Notes: generated by a model from the letters alone, not told the origin. Positions 17,571-26,798 are shown, numbered from the stretch's first letter. The stretch: 49,890 bases of DNA from H111-94 sp034436045 (GCA_034436045.1 DAOTVZ010000071.1:1-49890), one strand, 5' to 3'. Program-made: numbers and translations.

Positions 17571-17642
17571 AGCCGGTGGTCGGACTCGAACCGACGGCAG
17601 GTCGCTTACGAAGCGACTACTCTACCACTGAGTTACACCGGC
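17571..17642 (-). tRNA. tRNA-Thr (anticodon CGU)
   Basis: 72 nt fold as a full cloverleaf on the minus strand: acceptor GCCGGUG/CACCGGC, D-arm ACUC-AGUGGUA-GAGU, anticodon stem GUCGC/GCGAC with loop UUCGUAA (anticodon CGU, reading ACG), T-arm with GGUUCGAGUCC, discriminator U. CCA is not encoded. A perfect consensus promoter lies upstream. Confidence 0.95.
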
Positions 17643-17674
17643 TTGCCAATTTCTGGATGGCCTTGATGGTGCTT

Positions 17675-17703
17675 ATTATAACGGGAAGGTGTTGCTCTGT
17701 CAA
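17675..17703 (-). promoter_or_regulatory. Consensus promoter of tRNA-Thr
   Basis: Minus strand TTGACA (17698-17703), 17-bp spacer, TATAAT (17675-17680), both hexamers perfect, about 32 bp before the tRNA 5' end. Confidence 0.85.
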
Positions 17704-17739
17704 GCATTTCTTCTCTCTCGTTTGGGAGAACAGGTGTGC

Positions 17740-17768
17740 TTGTCGCTGTGGGGCAGTGTTGATATAAT
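17740..17768 (+). promoter_or_regulatory. Promoter-like sequence far upstream of rdgB
   Basis: TTGTCG (17740-17745), 17 bp, TATAAT (17763-17768) with an extended TG. It would start a transcript near 17775, about 180 nt ahead of rdgB, and partly faces the tRNA promoter. No reading frame or clear structured RNA was identified between it and rdgB. Confidence 0.5.
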
Positions 17769-17886
17769 GAGAACGGGTTACAAAGTGTCTTGTGGGGCCT
17801 GAGAGGCTTGTACAGATTGCTTTTTCGAGTGTTGAGAACACTGCCGGTCAAGTGGGACGGCGTAGGATTGCTTTACTGGTACAATC

Positions 17887-17915
17887 TCGACAACGTAACG
17901 GCACTATGATAAGAT
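17887..17915 (+). promoter_or_regulatory. Proximal promoter of rdgB
   Basis: TCGACA (17887-17892), 17 bp, TAAGAT (17910-17915); transcription would begin near 17922, 34 nt before the start codon. Confidence 0.5.
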
Positions 17916-17955
17916 AGAACTCAGCGTTTATTGTCTATCCTGGATGGAGCATTTC

Positions 17956-18570
17956 ATGCGCGCCCTGTTGCTGGCAACCACGAATCGTCATAAAATAGAA
18001 GAGTTACGAGCAATGTTCGCCGATCTGCCCTGGCAACTTTTTTCGTTGCGCGATCTGCACATCGATATGGATGTTGAAGAGACAGGCAGGACGTTTCAGG
18101 AAAATTCGGAGTTAAAGGCGCTGGCTTACGCTAAGGCGGCGCAGATGCTTGCGCTGGCCGAAGATTCCGGACTGGAGATCGATGCACTGGGCGGCGCGCC
18201 CGGCGTCTATTCGGCGCGTTTTCTTGGCGTCAACACACCATACGAGCAGCGTTTTGAATATATCCTGGCACAGATGCGCAACGTGCCGCCGGAGAATCGC
18301 ACCGCCCGCTTTCGCTGTGTGATTACTTTAGCTGAGCCATCAGGTTATCATCGTTCAGTTGAAGGTGTGGTTGAGGGGATGATTGCCGACGCGCCGCGCG
18401 GCAACAATGGCTTTGGCTACGATCCCATCTTTTTTGTCCCTGAATTTGGCATGACCACTGCTGAAATGTCACCTGAGCAGAAGAATATGATTAGCCATCG
18501 TGGGCGGGCCGTTCGCAAAGCACGCGCATTGCTGGAGACCTGGCCATCTTCTTTGCCCTCGCATAATTAG
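17956..18570 (+). CDS. rdgB: XTP/dITP diphosphatase (RdgB/HAM1 family)
   Basis: 204 aa. It hydrolyses non-canonical purine triphosphates (dITP, XTP) to monophosphates, keeping them out of DNA and RNA. Family motifs are all present: LLATTNRHKIEEL at the N-terminus, ALAEDSGLEIDAL with the Mg2+-binding acidic residues, GFGYDPIFFVP, and ISHRGRAVRKA near the end. The start at 17956 is preferred over an ATG 12 nt upstream because GGAG lies 7 nt before it and the family begins MRALLLATTN-like. The next gene begins 55 nt downstream, so cotranscription is likely. Confidence 0.95.
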   Translation: MRALLLATTNRHKIEELRAMFADLPWQLFSLRDLHIDMDVEETGRTFQENSELKALAYAKAAQMLALAEDSGLEIDALGGAPGVYSARFLGVNTPYEQRFEYILAQMRNVPPENRTARFRCVITLAEPSGYHRSVEGVVEGMIADAPRGNNGFGYDPIFFVPEFGMTTAEMSPEQKNMISHRGRAVRKARALLETWPSSLPSHN

Positions 18571-18625
18571 TGGAATAAGAGAGCTGTTGGGAGAAGCTGA
18601 GAGACAGAGAGAGTATAGGACTACT

Positions 18626-21600
18626 ATGGCGAAAAAGCCGCCGATTCGTGTTGCTTTAGACCTGGAAACAACAGGTCTATATGCGGAACAGGATGCGATC
18701 CTGGAGATTGCCGCGATTAAATTTCAAGGAGAACAGATCATCGATACGTTCGAGTCGTTTGTGGCTCCTGAACGTGCCATGCCCTTTCGTGTACAGCGTC
18801 TCACCGGTATTACGCCCGAATTGCTAGTGGGCGCACCACAATTCGAGGCCATTGCGCGACCACTACAGAATTTCCTCGGCAATTTCCCTATTGTTGGCCA
18901 TAGTATTCCTTTTGATGTCGGTTTCTTACGCCGTCGCGGGCTGGCGCGCACCAATCCTCTGATTGATACTTTTGAACTGGCAACCGTCTTGTTACCTTCA
19001 CTGAGTAGCTACAACCTGGGACAGGTGGCAGAGACGCTGGGTGTGCATGTGCCGGAAGACAGGCATCGTGCGATGGTAGATACTGTGCTGGCGATGCGCG
19101 TCTTTCTGGCCTTGCATAAGCGTCTGCAAAGCGTGGATATCACGTTACTGAAAGACCTGGCTAATCTCGATGCGCCACATTCCTGGCCTCTGCTCCATTT
19201 CTTTCGTCAGGAATTGCGTGAGCGCCAGGAGCAGGATGGCGTGTACGGCTCTCTCGCGCGTGGCAGCTTAGGCGACCAGTTTGCCGCACAGTTAGGTATG
19301 AATCCCCGCGTGTTGTCCTTCTCCATTGCCGAACAACCGCAGATGGCCTTCGCAGACGCGGTAGTGGCTTCTACACCGCTCATGGAAAAAATGCAACAGA
19401 TGCAGGAGTGTATTGAGGTAATTCCCGAACAGGATAGGCAAGGCGAACAGCAGGCTATCTCGGAACCCCACAGCTATCAGATGGCACGCTCGGCGATCTA
19501 CGATGCGCTGGAGCAGCGCCATCCTTTGTTACTGGAAGTGATGGTGGGCGGCAGTGATTATGCGCCCGCGCTCTTGCCTGCGCTGGAATGGTTGCTGCTG
19601 GAGCAGAGCCAGGGGCGGTCGCGGCGGCTGGTGATTGCGTGTGCCACTCAGCAGCATGTGAACCGCTTAATGGAGACAGTACTGCCGCGTTTACAGGCGA
19701 TGCTCAAAAGTGCGTTTCCTGTTGCCTATCTGGCCGAGCAGGGTGGCTACCTCTGTACCCATCGCTGGTTTGGGGCCGCATTACGTCGTACCAGTGGCGA
19801 ATTGACGGCGGAACAGGCGCGTGGGCTGGCCAAGCTGGCGCTCTGGGCGCAGCAGACGCAGACGGGCGAGCGACGCGAACTCACGCTCCTGCTGCAAGAG
19901 GCGATGGCCTGGGAACGTATCTGTTCTGGTGTTGAGCGCATTCCTTCAGCAGACGAGCGGGCCGGTACCGCCTATGAGCGTTGTACCTATCGCCGCAAGG
20001 GCTACTGCTTCGTAAGCCGTGCTGAGGAGCGTGTCAACAAGGCACAAATTGTGGTGACAACGCATGCGGGACTCTTCGATGATCTCTCTTCATCCCATTC
20101 GCTGCTGACAGCTATTCCCCGCCGCCTGATCCTCGATGCTGACCTGCTGGAAGATGAGACCGCGCGCTGGAATAGTGGCGAGCTAGAATGTGTGCACCTG
20201 TTCCGCCTGCTAGACACGGTGGGAACGGAACTGGCCGATGGCAGATATCAGGGATTGCTAGCGCTGGCCGCCCCTTCTTTGCGCGAGCGTGGCCCCGGCG
20301 GGCTTTCGACAACGCCAACGATTGCGAAGACAGATGTAGATGCGCGCCTGCTAAACTGGTTTCAGGTGTTACGTCAGGCGCGTGTAGCAGTCGAGAGCCT
20401 CTTCGCCGCCTTTGAGCGGCTCTTAGAGGAATTTTCGCAGCAGAACGCGAGTAACAAGGGACGTGGGCGTGGTGGGGGCCATAGTGCGCGTGTCGGTGAG
20501 CGGGTCGATCAACCTTTGCGTCTCTCCGGTCAGATACGCACGTTGAGTGCCTGGGCCGATACCGAGCGGGCCTGGCAACTAACCGCGCAACGTCTGCAAG
20601 CGGTGATTGACCTGGCTCACGAAGCGGAAAGAATCATCCTGGCAATGCAACGCGGACGATCACGCCTTGATAGTGGGAGCAGTGAAGAGAGTTCGGTGGC
20701 TTCAGAACTGGCCGCTGTCGCGCAGCAACTCCAGGAACAGCAGCAACTGGGGCAGCGGGCGCTTTCGCTGCTTGACGCAGATACCGTCTACTGGTTGCGG
20801 TTGCCCCCGCAGATGCCTTCTATGACGCAACATGCAGGCCAACCACGTACTATTGAGCGTGCTAGCGAAGAAGCCTCTACGCGCCCACCGGAAAGCAAAC
20901 CTGTTCTCTATGCTCAATTGATCCAGACCGCTTCGCAATTGAAACGCTTCCTGTTAGATGGTACCTCGTGTGCTATCTTCGCGGGTACGGCTCTTTCTGT
21001 CGATGCATCGTTTTCGTTCTGTCGCACACGCCTGGGTCTGGAGCATGAAGCCTGTCCCGCCCTTTCAGTGGTCACGGAGCATCATGAACAGACATTGTTG
21101 TATATTCCCAATGATGTGCCGGAACCGAATACGCCGCAGTACCAACGACATCTGGATGAGGCACTGGTACACCTGGCTACTGCTTTGGATGGACAGGTCG
21201 TGGCCCTCTTTACGTCGCATGCAGCGCTGCGTAGCTCTTACGCGACCATCAAGCCGATTCTGGAGGCGCGCGGTATTCTGGTGTTAGGACAGGGAATGGA
21301 TGGCTCACCACGTCAACTTTGGCAAATTTTTCAGAGCCAGACACGGGTAGTTGTATTGGGGGCGGGTAGTTTCTGGGATGGCCTGGATGAAATAGTGCAG
21401 ACGCCTTCCTGCCTGTTTATTACACGTTTGCCGATGCCCGTCTTAAATGATCCCCCTCTGGCAGCGCGTGCCGAGCAGTACACCGACCAGTTGCGTCAAT
21501 TTACCGTGCCGGTGGCCGCTCTGCGTATGCGACGCTCATTGAACAAGCTGTTATGGAGTGATACGCGCCGCAACGCAGTGGTACTGTTTGACCGGCGCGT

Positions 21601-21727
21601 CCTCTCCAAAGATTATGGGCAGGTGATTATGCATAGCTTGCCGCGCTGCTCACAGCGGCAGGCCGCCATGTCACATATGCCCGAAACGATTCTGGATTGG
21701 CTAACGGATACGGGCGCGTGGGAGTAG
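18626..21727 (+). CDS. DEDDh 3'-5' exonuclease fused to a degenerate DinG-like helicase
   Basis: 1033 aa from the ATG at 18626 (AGGA 6 nt upstream). Residues 8-170 are a DnaQ/PolC-epsilon type exonuclease with ExoI ALDLETTG, ExoII VGHSIPFDVGF and ExoIII HRAMVDT, so the DEDDh residues are intact. The rest aligns in outline with DinG/XPD-like helicases, but the motifs have decayed. The Walker A place (normally EAGTGTGKS) reads EVMVGGSDYAP; the DEAH place reads LILDADLLED; motif VI (normally QGxGRLIR) reads RRSLNKLLWSDTRR. FWDGLDEI and the DRRVLSKDYG-like end remain. An Arg/Gly-rich insert lies near residue 610. The exonuclease probably works; ATP-driven unwinding probably does not. Confidence 0.88.
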   Translation: MAKKPPIRVALDLETTGLYAEQDAILEIAAIKFQGEQIIDTFESFVAPERAMPFRVQRLTGITPELLVGAPQFEAIARPLQNFLGNFPIVGHSIPFDVGFLRRRGLARTNPLIDTFELATVLLPSLSSYNLGQVAETLGVHVPEDRHRAMVDTVLAMRVFLALHKRLQSVDITLLKDLANLDAPHSWPLLHFFRQELRERQEQDGVYGSLARGSLGDQFAAQLGMNPRVLSFSIAEQPQMAFADAVVASTPLMEKMQQMQECIEVIPEQDRQGEQQAISEPHSYQMARSAIYDALEQRHPLLLEVMVGGSDYAPALLPALEWLLLEQSQGRSRRLVIACATQQHVNRLMETVLPRLQAMLKSAFPVAYLAEQGGYLCTHRWFGAALRRTSGELTAEQARGLAKLALWAQQTQTGERRELTLLLQEAMAWERICSGVERIPSADERAGTAYERCTYRRKGYCFVSRAEERVNKAQIVVTTHAGLFDDLSSSHSLLTAIPRRLILDADLLEDETARWNSGELECVHLFRLLDTVGTELADGRYQGLLALAAPSLRERGPGGLSTTPTIAKTDVDARLLNWFQVLRQARVAVESLFAAFERLLEEFSQQNASNKGRGRGGGHSARVGERVDQPLRLSGQIRTLSAWADTERAWQLTAQRLQAVIDLAHEAERIILAMQRGRSRLDSGSSEESSVASELAAVAQQLQEQQQLGQRALSLLDADTVYWLRLPPQMPSMTQHAGQPRTIERASEEASTRPPESKPVLYAQLIQTASQLKRFLLDGTSCAIFAGTALSVDASFSFCRTRLGLEHEACPALSVVTEHHEQTLLYIPNDVPEPNTPQYQRHLDEALVHLATALDGQVVALFTSHAALRSSYATIKPILEARGILVLGQGMDGSPRQLWQIFQSQTRVVVLGAGSFWDGLDEIVQTPSCLFITRLPMPVLNDPPLAARAEQYTDQLRQFTVPVAALRMRRSLNKLLWSDTRRNAVVLFDRRVLSKDYGQVIMHSLPRCSQRQAAMSHMPETILDWLTDTGAWE

Positions 21728-21919
21728 TCCACGCAACGTCAGCCGACCTGACAGACCACGCCGATGTACCGTGCTATACAGCGTGCATACGATAATCCCA
21801 AGCACTAAGAACAAGGGGCTGAGCAGAATGAGTATAGGCAACGGTGGCATGAGCCAGGTAGCTCCCAGTACGGCAAAGATGGCGATAAAATAACCGGCAG
21901 GCGTGTGGCCTTTGTCCAT
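21701..21919 (-). CDS. Small membrane protein, unknown function
   Basis: 72 aa with two hydrophobic segments (about residues 9-27 and 28-48, separated by PPLP) and a basic C-terminal tail (HRRGLSGRL, then RARIR) expected in the cytoplasm. The start has TGAGG 4-5 nt upstream. It converges with, and overlaps by 27 nt, the end of the exonuclease gene. No family recognised. Confidence 0.5.
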   Translation of the reverse strand: MDKGHTPAGYFIAIFAVLGATWLMPPLPILILLSPLFLVLGIIVCTLYSTVHRRGLSGRLTLRGLLPRARIR

Positions 21920-22127
21920 AAAACCTCATCCTCCCACTATATCAACCGCTAGTATCATCCTGTGATGATAACCACACACAGTCATTGTAATGGGGACACA
22001 AAGAAGCGGGCCTTTAAAGAGTGAATGGTTTGTGCTATCATCGCGTATTGGCTCTTGACGATGCGTGGCGCTATGTTGCAAAGTAGCCCTGTATCGTTCG
22101 CATCATTATCTGGGAGAAGAAGATTGT

Positions 22128-24257
22128 ATGTCGTTAGATATCGCTACACGAGTTGAAGCGGGGCGTGCGCTGCGCGTCGTTCGCGGGGCCTGTCCGCATG
22201 ATTGCCCGGATACCTGCGCATTGGAGACGCTGGTAGATGAGCAGGGACGCGCGGTGACGATAAGAGGGCGTGCTGATCACCCCATTACGCGCGGCTGGCT
22301 CTGTGCCAAAGTTAATCGTTACCTGGATCGGGTCTATCATCCTGAACGCTTACTCTATCCACTGCGCCGCGTTGGGCCGAAGGGTAGCGAACAGTTTGCG
22401 CGTATCTCGTGGGACGAGGCTATTGCCGAGATTACAAGTCGTTGGAAGGATATCATCGCGCTCTATGGAGCGCAGTGTATCTTGCCTTATAGCTATGCCG
22501 GTACGCTAGGACTGGTGCAGGGAGCAGTCACTGATAATCGTTTCTGGCATCGCCTCGGTGCCTGTCGCCTGGAACGTGCTATTTGCGGTCACGCTGCCGA
22601 AGAGGCCGTGCTGCTGACCGTTGGGGGTCGATTGGCTCCCTCGCCGGAGACGCTGATGGAGAGTAAATTCATTCTTATCTGGGGCAGCAATCCGGCCAGT
22701 ACCGCACCACATATCATGCCATTCTTGCGCGAGGCGCAGCGGAGAGGCACGCGTGTTGTCGTAATCGACCCCGTGCGCACGCTGACCGCTCGTTCTGCCG
22801 ATCAACATATTCAGCCCTATCCGGGAACGGATGCTGCGCTGGCGCTGAGTATGATGTATGTCATAGTCACAGAGGGCCTGCATAAGCCGGAGTGGATTGC
22901 GCGCCATGTGCAGGGGTGGGAATTGATGCTGGAACGCATTATGCGGTTCCCTCCAGAATATGCGGCACGTATTACCGGTCTGGCTCCTGAAACGATCAGC
23001 GCGCTGGCTCGTGAATATGCTACCTCAACACCGGCTCTCTTGCGCGTGACGGATGGCATCAATCGTCATACGAATGGCGGTCAAACGGTGCGTACATTGC
23101 TCTGTCTGCCTGCCGTTACCGGTCAGTATGGCGTGCGTGGTGGTGGCCTGATGTATAGCACCAGCGACTGGCTTCATTGGGACACGGCAGCGCGCGATCA
23201 CGAACACGAGCCGGTCTGTCCTCCTGCTCTACGCAAGGTGAATATGAATCGTCTGGGGGCCATCCTTACGGGCGAGGTCGAACCCCCCATCTACTCGCTG
23301 TATGTCTACAACGCGAATCCGGCGGCCTCAGCCCCGAATGCTGGCAAAATTGCCGAGGGATTGAGACGTGATGATTTGTTTACCGTTGTGCATGAGCTAT
23401 TTATGACGGAGACGGCACGCTACGCCGATATTGTGTTGCCCGCGACGAGCCAGCTTGAACAGGTTGACCTGCATAAGCCCTATGGTCATCTCTTCTTACA
23501 ATACAACCATCCAGCCATTGCTCCCCTGGGGGAAGCGCGCAGCAACTGGGATGTCATGCGTTCTCTGGCAGCGGCAATGGGCTTCCATGAACCCTGGCTG
23601 CAAGCCAGCGCGGAAGACGTGATCCGCGAGGTATTAGAGGCGACGGCCCAACATGAGCCATTGCTGACCGGAATTACGTTGGAACGTTTGCAGACTGAGG
23701 GGTCGGTTCAACTGGCGATTCCGCCTGAAGAGCAGGTGCCGTTTGCCAACGGGATTTTCCGCACGCCGTCCGGTAAGGTAGAAATGTACTCTGAAGCGGC
23801 GGCGGCCAAAGGATATGACCCGTTGCCGGGCTGGGAGCCAGATGTGGAGACGAGGGTGAGCCGTGAGGGCATTCATCCCGCAGCAGCCACCGACCCGCTG
23901 CCATTGATCTGCGCGGCGGCTCATCACTTTGTCAGTTCCAGCTTCGGCAATCTGGATATCATGAGGCGCAAAGAACACGCGCCTACGCTACGTATCAATC
24001 CGGTAGATGCAGAGGCGCGTGGCATTCGTAGCGGGCAACGAGTGCGCGTAAGTAACGAGCGTGGCTGGTGTCATCTCATCGCAGAGGTATGCGAGGATGT
24101 ACGTCCGGGTGTGTTGGCGACGACCTCGGTCTGGTGGCCGCGTTTTAGCTTCGATGGACGCAATATCAACTGGACGACCTCCGACCGCCTCGCCGATCTT
24201 AATGGTGGCAGCACTTTTTATACCAACCTTGTCAGGGTCGAGGCGGTTGAGATGTAG
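22128..24257 (+). CDS. Molybdopterin-dependent oxidoreductase (DMSO reductase family) catalytic subunit
   Basis: 709 aa from the ATG at 22128 (GGGAGAAGA upstream). An N-terminal 4Fe-4S motif, ACPHDCPDTC with the fourth Cys in GWLCAKV, is followed by the molybdopterin-binding core: ILIWGSNPAS, VVVIDPVRT and, near the C-terminus, the dinucleotide-binding domain starting about VNPVDAEARGI-like RINPVDAEARGI. RAICGHAAEEAV offers a cysteine in the position of the molybdenum ligand, as in NapA-like enzymes; this is an alignment inference. No Tat signal is seen, so it is probably cytoplasmic. No electron-transfer or membrane subunit and no Mo-cofactor gene lies nearby. The substrate cannot be told. 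Confidence 0.88.
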   Translation: MSLDIATRVEAGRALRVVRGACPHDCPDTCALETLVDEQGRAVTIRGRADHPITRGWLCAKVNRYLDRVYHPERLLYPLRRVGPKGSEQFARISWDEAIAEITSRWKDIIALYGAQCILPYSYAGTLGLVQGAVTDNRFWHRLGACRLERAICGHAAEEAVLLTVGGRLAPSPETLMESKFILIWGSNPASTAPHIMPFLREAQRRGTRVVVIDPVRTLTARSADQHIQPYPGTDAALALSMMYVIVTEGLHKPEWIARHVQGWELMLERIMRFPPEYAARITGLAPETISALAREYATSTPALLRVTDGINRHTNGGQTVRTLLCLPAVTGQYGVRGGGLMYSTSDWLHWDTAARDHEHEPVCPPALRKVNMNRLGAILTGEVEPPIYSLYVYNANPAASAPNAGKIAEGLRRDDLFTVVHELFMTETARYADIVLPATSQLEQVDLHKPYGHLFLQYNHPAIAPLGEARSNWDVMRSLAAAMGFHEPWLQASAEDVIREVLEATAQHEPLLTGITLERLQTEGSVQLAIPPEEQVPFANGIFRTPSGKVEMYSEAAAAKGYDPLPGWEPDVETRVSREGIHPAAATDPLPLICAAAHHFVSSSFGNLDIMRRKEHAPTLRINPVDAEARGIRSGQRVRVSNERGWCHLIAEVCEDVRPGVLATTSVWWPRFSFDGRNINWTTSDRLADLNGGSTFYTNLVRVEAVEM

Positions 24258-25053
24258 CGGCGGAGCGGGCCTGATAGAAAATCTCGTAGAGGATGATGCC
24301 GGTGGCGACGGCCAGGTTGAGCGAATCGCTTCGGCCTACCATTGGGATACTCACCATCAGGTCACAGATTGCCTGCTGTTGGGGCGAGAGTCCTTCGCGT
24401 TCGCTCCCCATCAGCAATACCAGTGGTCGAGGATAGCGCGCGGCGCGATAATCGGTGGCGGCAGCGCCGGAAGTGCCGACGACGAATACTCGTTCTTGCT
24501 TTTTCCAGCGCGCGAACTCCTCGAAACTGGCCTTGATAAGCCGTTGTGAGAAGATCGCACCCATGCTGGCACGCAGCGCGCCAGGGTCATAAGGGTCGGC
24601 GCTGTGGCCGAGCAGTATTAAGCCCGCGCACCCTACGGCGTCGGCGGTGCGTAGAATCGTGCCGATATTGCCAGGGTCTTGTGCCGCGTCCAGCGCTACC
24701 CAGCATAGCTCGTTAGTCAGGTGAAGATGCGTCAGTGGCTCCCAGCGCTGGCGCACTACTGCTCCGATGCCTTGTGGCCCCTCTTTCACAGAGAGACTCT
24801 TGAATACCTCTGCCGTTACTTCCAGGCAAATTATGCCTGCTTTCTGCTGCTGCTGGATGGTTTCCAGAGCGATTTCACTTTTTAATAGTTCAGGCGCATA
24901 GACAATCTGCTCTATAGGCGCGCCAAGCTGCACAGCCTCGATCACCTGCCGAATGCCCTCGATAAAAAAGAGTTCACTCCGCTCGCGTTCCGGGCGATGA
25001 CGCAAGGCGCGTATCTGTTTGATGCGTGTGTTGGCAAGACTGGAAATAACCAT
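24232..25053 (-). CDS. TrmH/SpoU-family RNA 2'-O-methyltransferase
   Basis: 273 aa from the ATG at 25053, chosen because the predicted promoter places transcription start near 25083, downstream of the longer frame's ATG. The N-terminal part (about 1-105) matches the substrate-binding domain (FFIEGIRQVIEAV); the SPOUT knot domain carries DPGNIGTILRTADAVG, LMGSEREGLS and IPMVGRSDSLNLAVATG, which form the AdoMet-binding trefoil. It resembles RlmB/TsnR-type 23S rRNA methyltransferases; the exact target is not determined. Its 3' end overlaps the convergent molybdopterin gene by 26 nt. Confidence 0.92.
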   Translation of the reverse strand: MVISSLANTRIKQIRALRHRPERERSELFFIEGIRQVIEAVQLGAPIEQIVYAPELLKSEIALETIQQQQKAGIICLEVTAEVFKSLSVKEGPQGIGAVVRQRWEPLTHLHLTNELCWVALDAAQDPGNIGTILRTADAVGCAGLILLGHSADPYDPGALRASMGAIFSQRLIKASFEEFARWKKQERVFVVGTSGAAATDYRAARYPRPLVLLMGSEREGLSPQQQAICDLMVSIPMVGRSDSLNLAVATGIILYEIFYQARSAATSQPPRP

Positions 25054-25089
25054 TTTCTCTCGATTGTTGTAGATAGAAAGTTCTAATCG

Positions 25090-25119
25090 ATTATAGAAAT
25101 AGACATAGGGATATGTCAA
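25090..25119 (-). promoter_or_regulatory. Promoter of the TrmH-family gene
   Basis: Minus strand TTGACA (25114-25119), 18-bp spacer, TATAAT (25090-25095), both hexamers perfect; initiation near 25083. Confidence 0.75.
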
Positions 25120-25171
25120 GTGGCCCTGAACTGAGTCCGTTGCTAAAATAAGTGTCACAAAGTAATTCCTG

Positions 25172-25180
25172 TGCTATAAT
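25172..25180 (+). promoter_or_regulatory. Extended -10 promoter of the histidine kinase gene
   Basis: TGCTATAAT is an extended -10 with a perfect TATAAT at 25175-25180; the -35 region is weak. Initiation near 25187 would give a leader of about 57 nt. Confidence 0.5.
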
Positions 25181-25243
25181 GCGATAGCAAGGTTAGGCTT
25201 AAACTGAACGATAAAATGAATACGTGAACGACAGGAAAAAAGT

Positions 25244-26665
25244 ATGGTGGGTGAGCCTTCCCAGCCTGATGACGCAATGCAACGGTATCGGCAGGTATTG
25301 CGTCATATTACCGATATCGGCGCATCCTTGCGTTTACATATGGATATAGATGTCCTGCTCAAACGGGTCGTGCTGGCTTCTTGTGAAGCTTTGCAATTCC
25401 GTTATTCGGCACTTTACCTGGATGATGGTGAAGGTTTCTTGCGGGTGCGGGCCGCATCAGGGTTATCTCAAGAAGAAGAAGAGTATTTACAGGAGCATCC
25501 CATTCCTAAAGCGGTGGCCGAGCGGTTGATGAGTGAGGACTATCGTATCAGCCGCTCATATTTTGTGCCCGCTGAAGACCCCATCTGGCAAGATAAAGTT
25601 ATTGAAGCCTATTTTGTGATTGTTGACGATCCTGACTATCGTACCGCTATACTCAGGTCGGGCCTGTCGCCGCAGGATTGGCGCGAGGAAGACTTCTTGA
25701 TGGTGCCATTGATGAGCGCTGATAACACCTTGTTGGGATGGTTAAATCCCGATGCACCGCTCAATGGTCTGCGCCCAACGGTGGAGACACTAGAGCTACT
25801 AGAGCTATTTGCCAATCAAGCAGCCGTCGTGATCGAGGGAGCGCGTCTATATGCCGAAGCGCGCCGTTCCAGCGAAGAACTGCGGCGTGCGGTGGAGATA
25901 GCGCAGGAGTCGGAGAGGCTGAAAAACCATTTTTTGATGACTGCTTCTCACGAATTACGTACCCCACTGACGGCAGTGCAGGGCTACCTGGAACTGCTGG
26001 GCAGTTATGACGATACGCTGGATGCGCAACTGAGGCAGCGTTTTATTACCAATGCGCGTCGTGCCGCCGATGAACTGGTACTTTTGCTTGGCAATATCAT
26101 GGATACCAGCCGTGTCGATCAAGATCGTGTTTCACTGAAACTGAGCGCTGTCCCGCTCAACAAGACGGCACAGGCCATTTTAGAGATTTTGGAACCAACG
26201 ATTGCACGCGAACAGCGCCCCGTTGAGATATCTATTGATGATACTCTATTGGTCTGGGCCGATGATTTGCGTTTACGCCAGATTCTCCTGAACATTGTAA
26301 GTAATGCCCTCAAATACACTCCACCGCCAACAAAAATCGCTTTGCATGCGACTATTGTGGACTGGCAGCAACTACATCAGTACCTTCCTGACGGCATGAC
26401 TCTTCCACCTTGCCCGACCAGCGCCCAGTTTTGCCTGGTTGCCATACGCGATTGGGGGCCAGGGATCGACCCGAAAGATCAACGTAATCTTTTCGTGAAG
26501 TTCATGCGGTTATCCAATGCCTTGAATAGCCCACAGCGCGGGGCCGGCCTGGGTCTCTATCTCTGTCGCCAACTGACCAATGCGATGGGGGGGCGTATCT
26601 GGGTTGAAAGTCGCGGCATCGAGGGTGAGGGCACGACCTTTTATGTGGCCCTGCCACGCTGTTAG
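25244..26665 (+). CDS. GAF-domain sensor histidine kinase
   Basis: 473 aa, soluble, with no membrane segment. Residues about 20-200 form a GAF domain (LLKRVVLASCEALQFRYSAL and LLELFANQAAVVIEGARL); a short coiled coil follows. The HisKA box MTASHELRTPLTAV has the phospho-accepting His near residue 236. The HATPase domain has the N box NIVSNALKYTPP, G1 RDWGPGID and G2 GAGLGLYLC. It should autophosphorylate in response to a cytoplasmic ligand or redox state. No response regulator is adjacent, so it is an orphan kinase. The start has AGGAAAA upstream. Confidence 0.92.
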   Translation: MVGEPSQPDDAMQRYRQVLRHITDIGASLRLHMDIDVLLKRVVLASCEALQFRYSALYLDDGEGFLRVRAASGLSQEEEEYLQEHPIPKAVAERLMSEDYRISRSYFVPAEDPIWQDKVIEAYFVIVDDPDYRTAILRSGLSPQDWREEDFLMVPLMSADNTLLGWLNPDAPLNGLRPTVETLELLELFANQAAVVIEGARLYAEARRSSEELRRAVEIAQESERLKNHFLMTASHELRTPLTAVQGYLELLGSYDDTLDAQLRQRFITNARRAADELVLLLGNIMDTSRVDQDRVSLKLSAVPLNKTAQAILEILEPTIAREQRPVEISIDDTLLVWADDLRLRQILLNIVSNALKYTPPPTKIALHATIVDWQQLHQYLPDGMTLPPCPTSAQFCLVAIRDWGPGIDPKDQRNLFVKFMRLSNALNSPQRGAGLGLYLCRQLTNAMGGRIWVESRGIEGEGTTFYVALPRC

Positions 26666-26769
26666 AAACGATGGAGAGCGATGATAAGGAGTCATAAGGC
26701 AACTTCTTGCATACCCGTCATCATCATAGGGACGTTCCTGGGGTGTACCCTGCAAGGGTCACTATTAGT

Positions 26770-26798
26770 TTGACGGAGCATGGATGCTATGTTACCAT
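26770..26798 (+). promoter_or_regulatory. Promoter of the small acidic-basic protein gene
   Basis: TTGACG (26770-26775), 17 bp, TACCAT (26793-26798); a transcript starting near 26805 would have a leader of about 40 nt ending in AGGAGGAG before the start codon. Confidence 0.5.
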
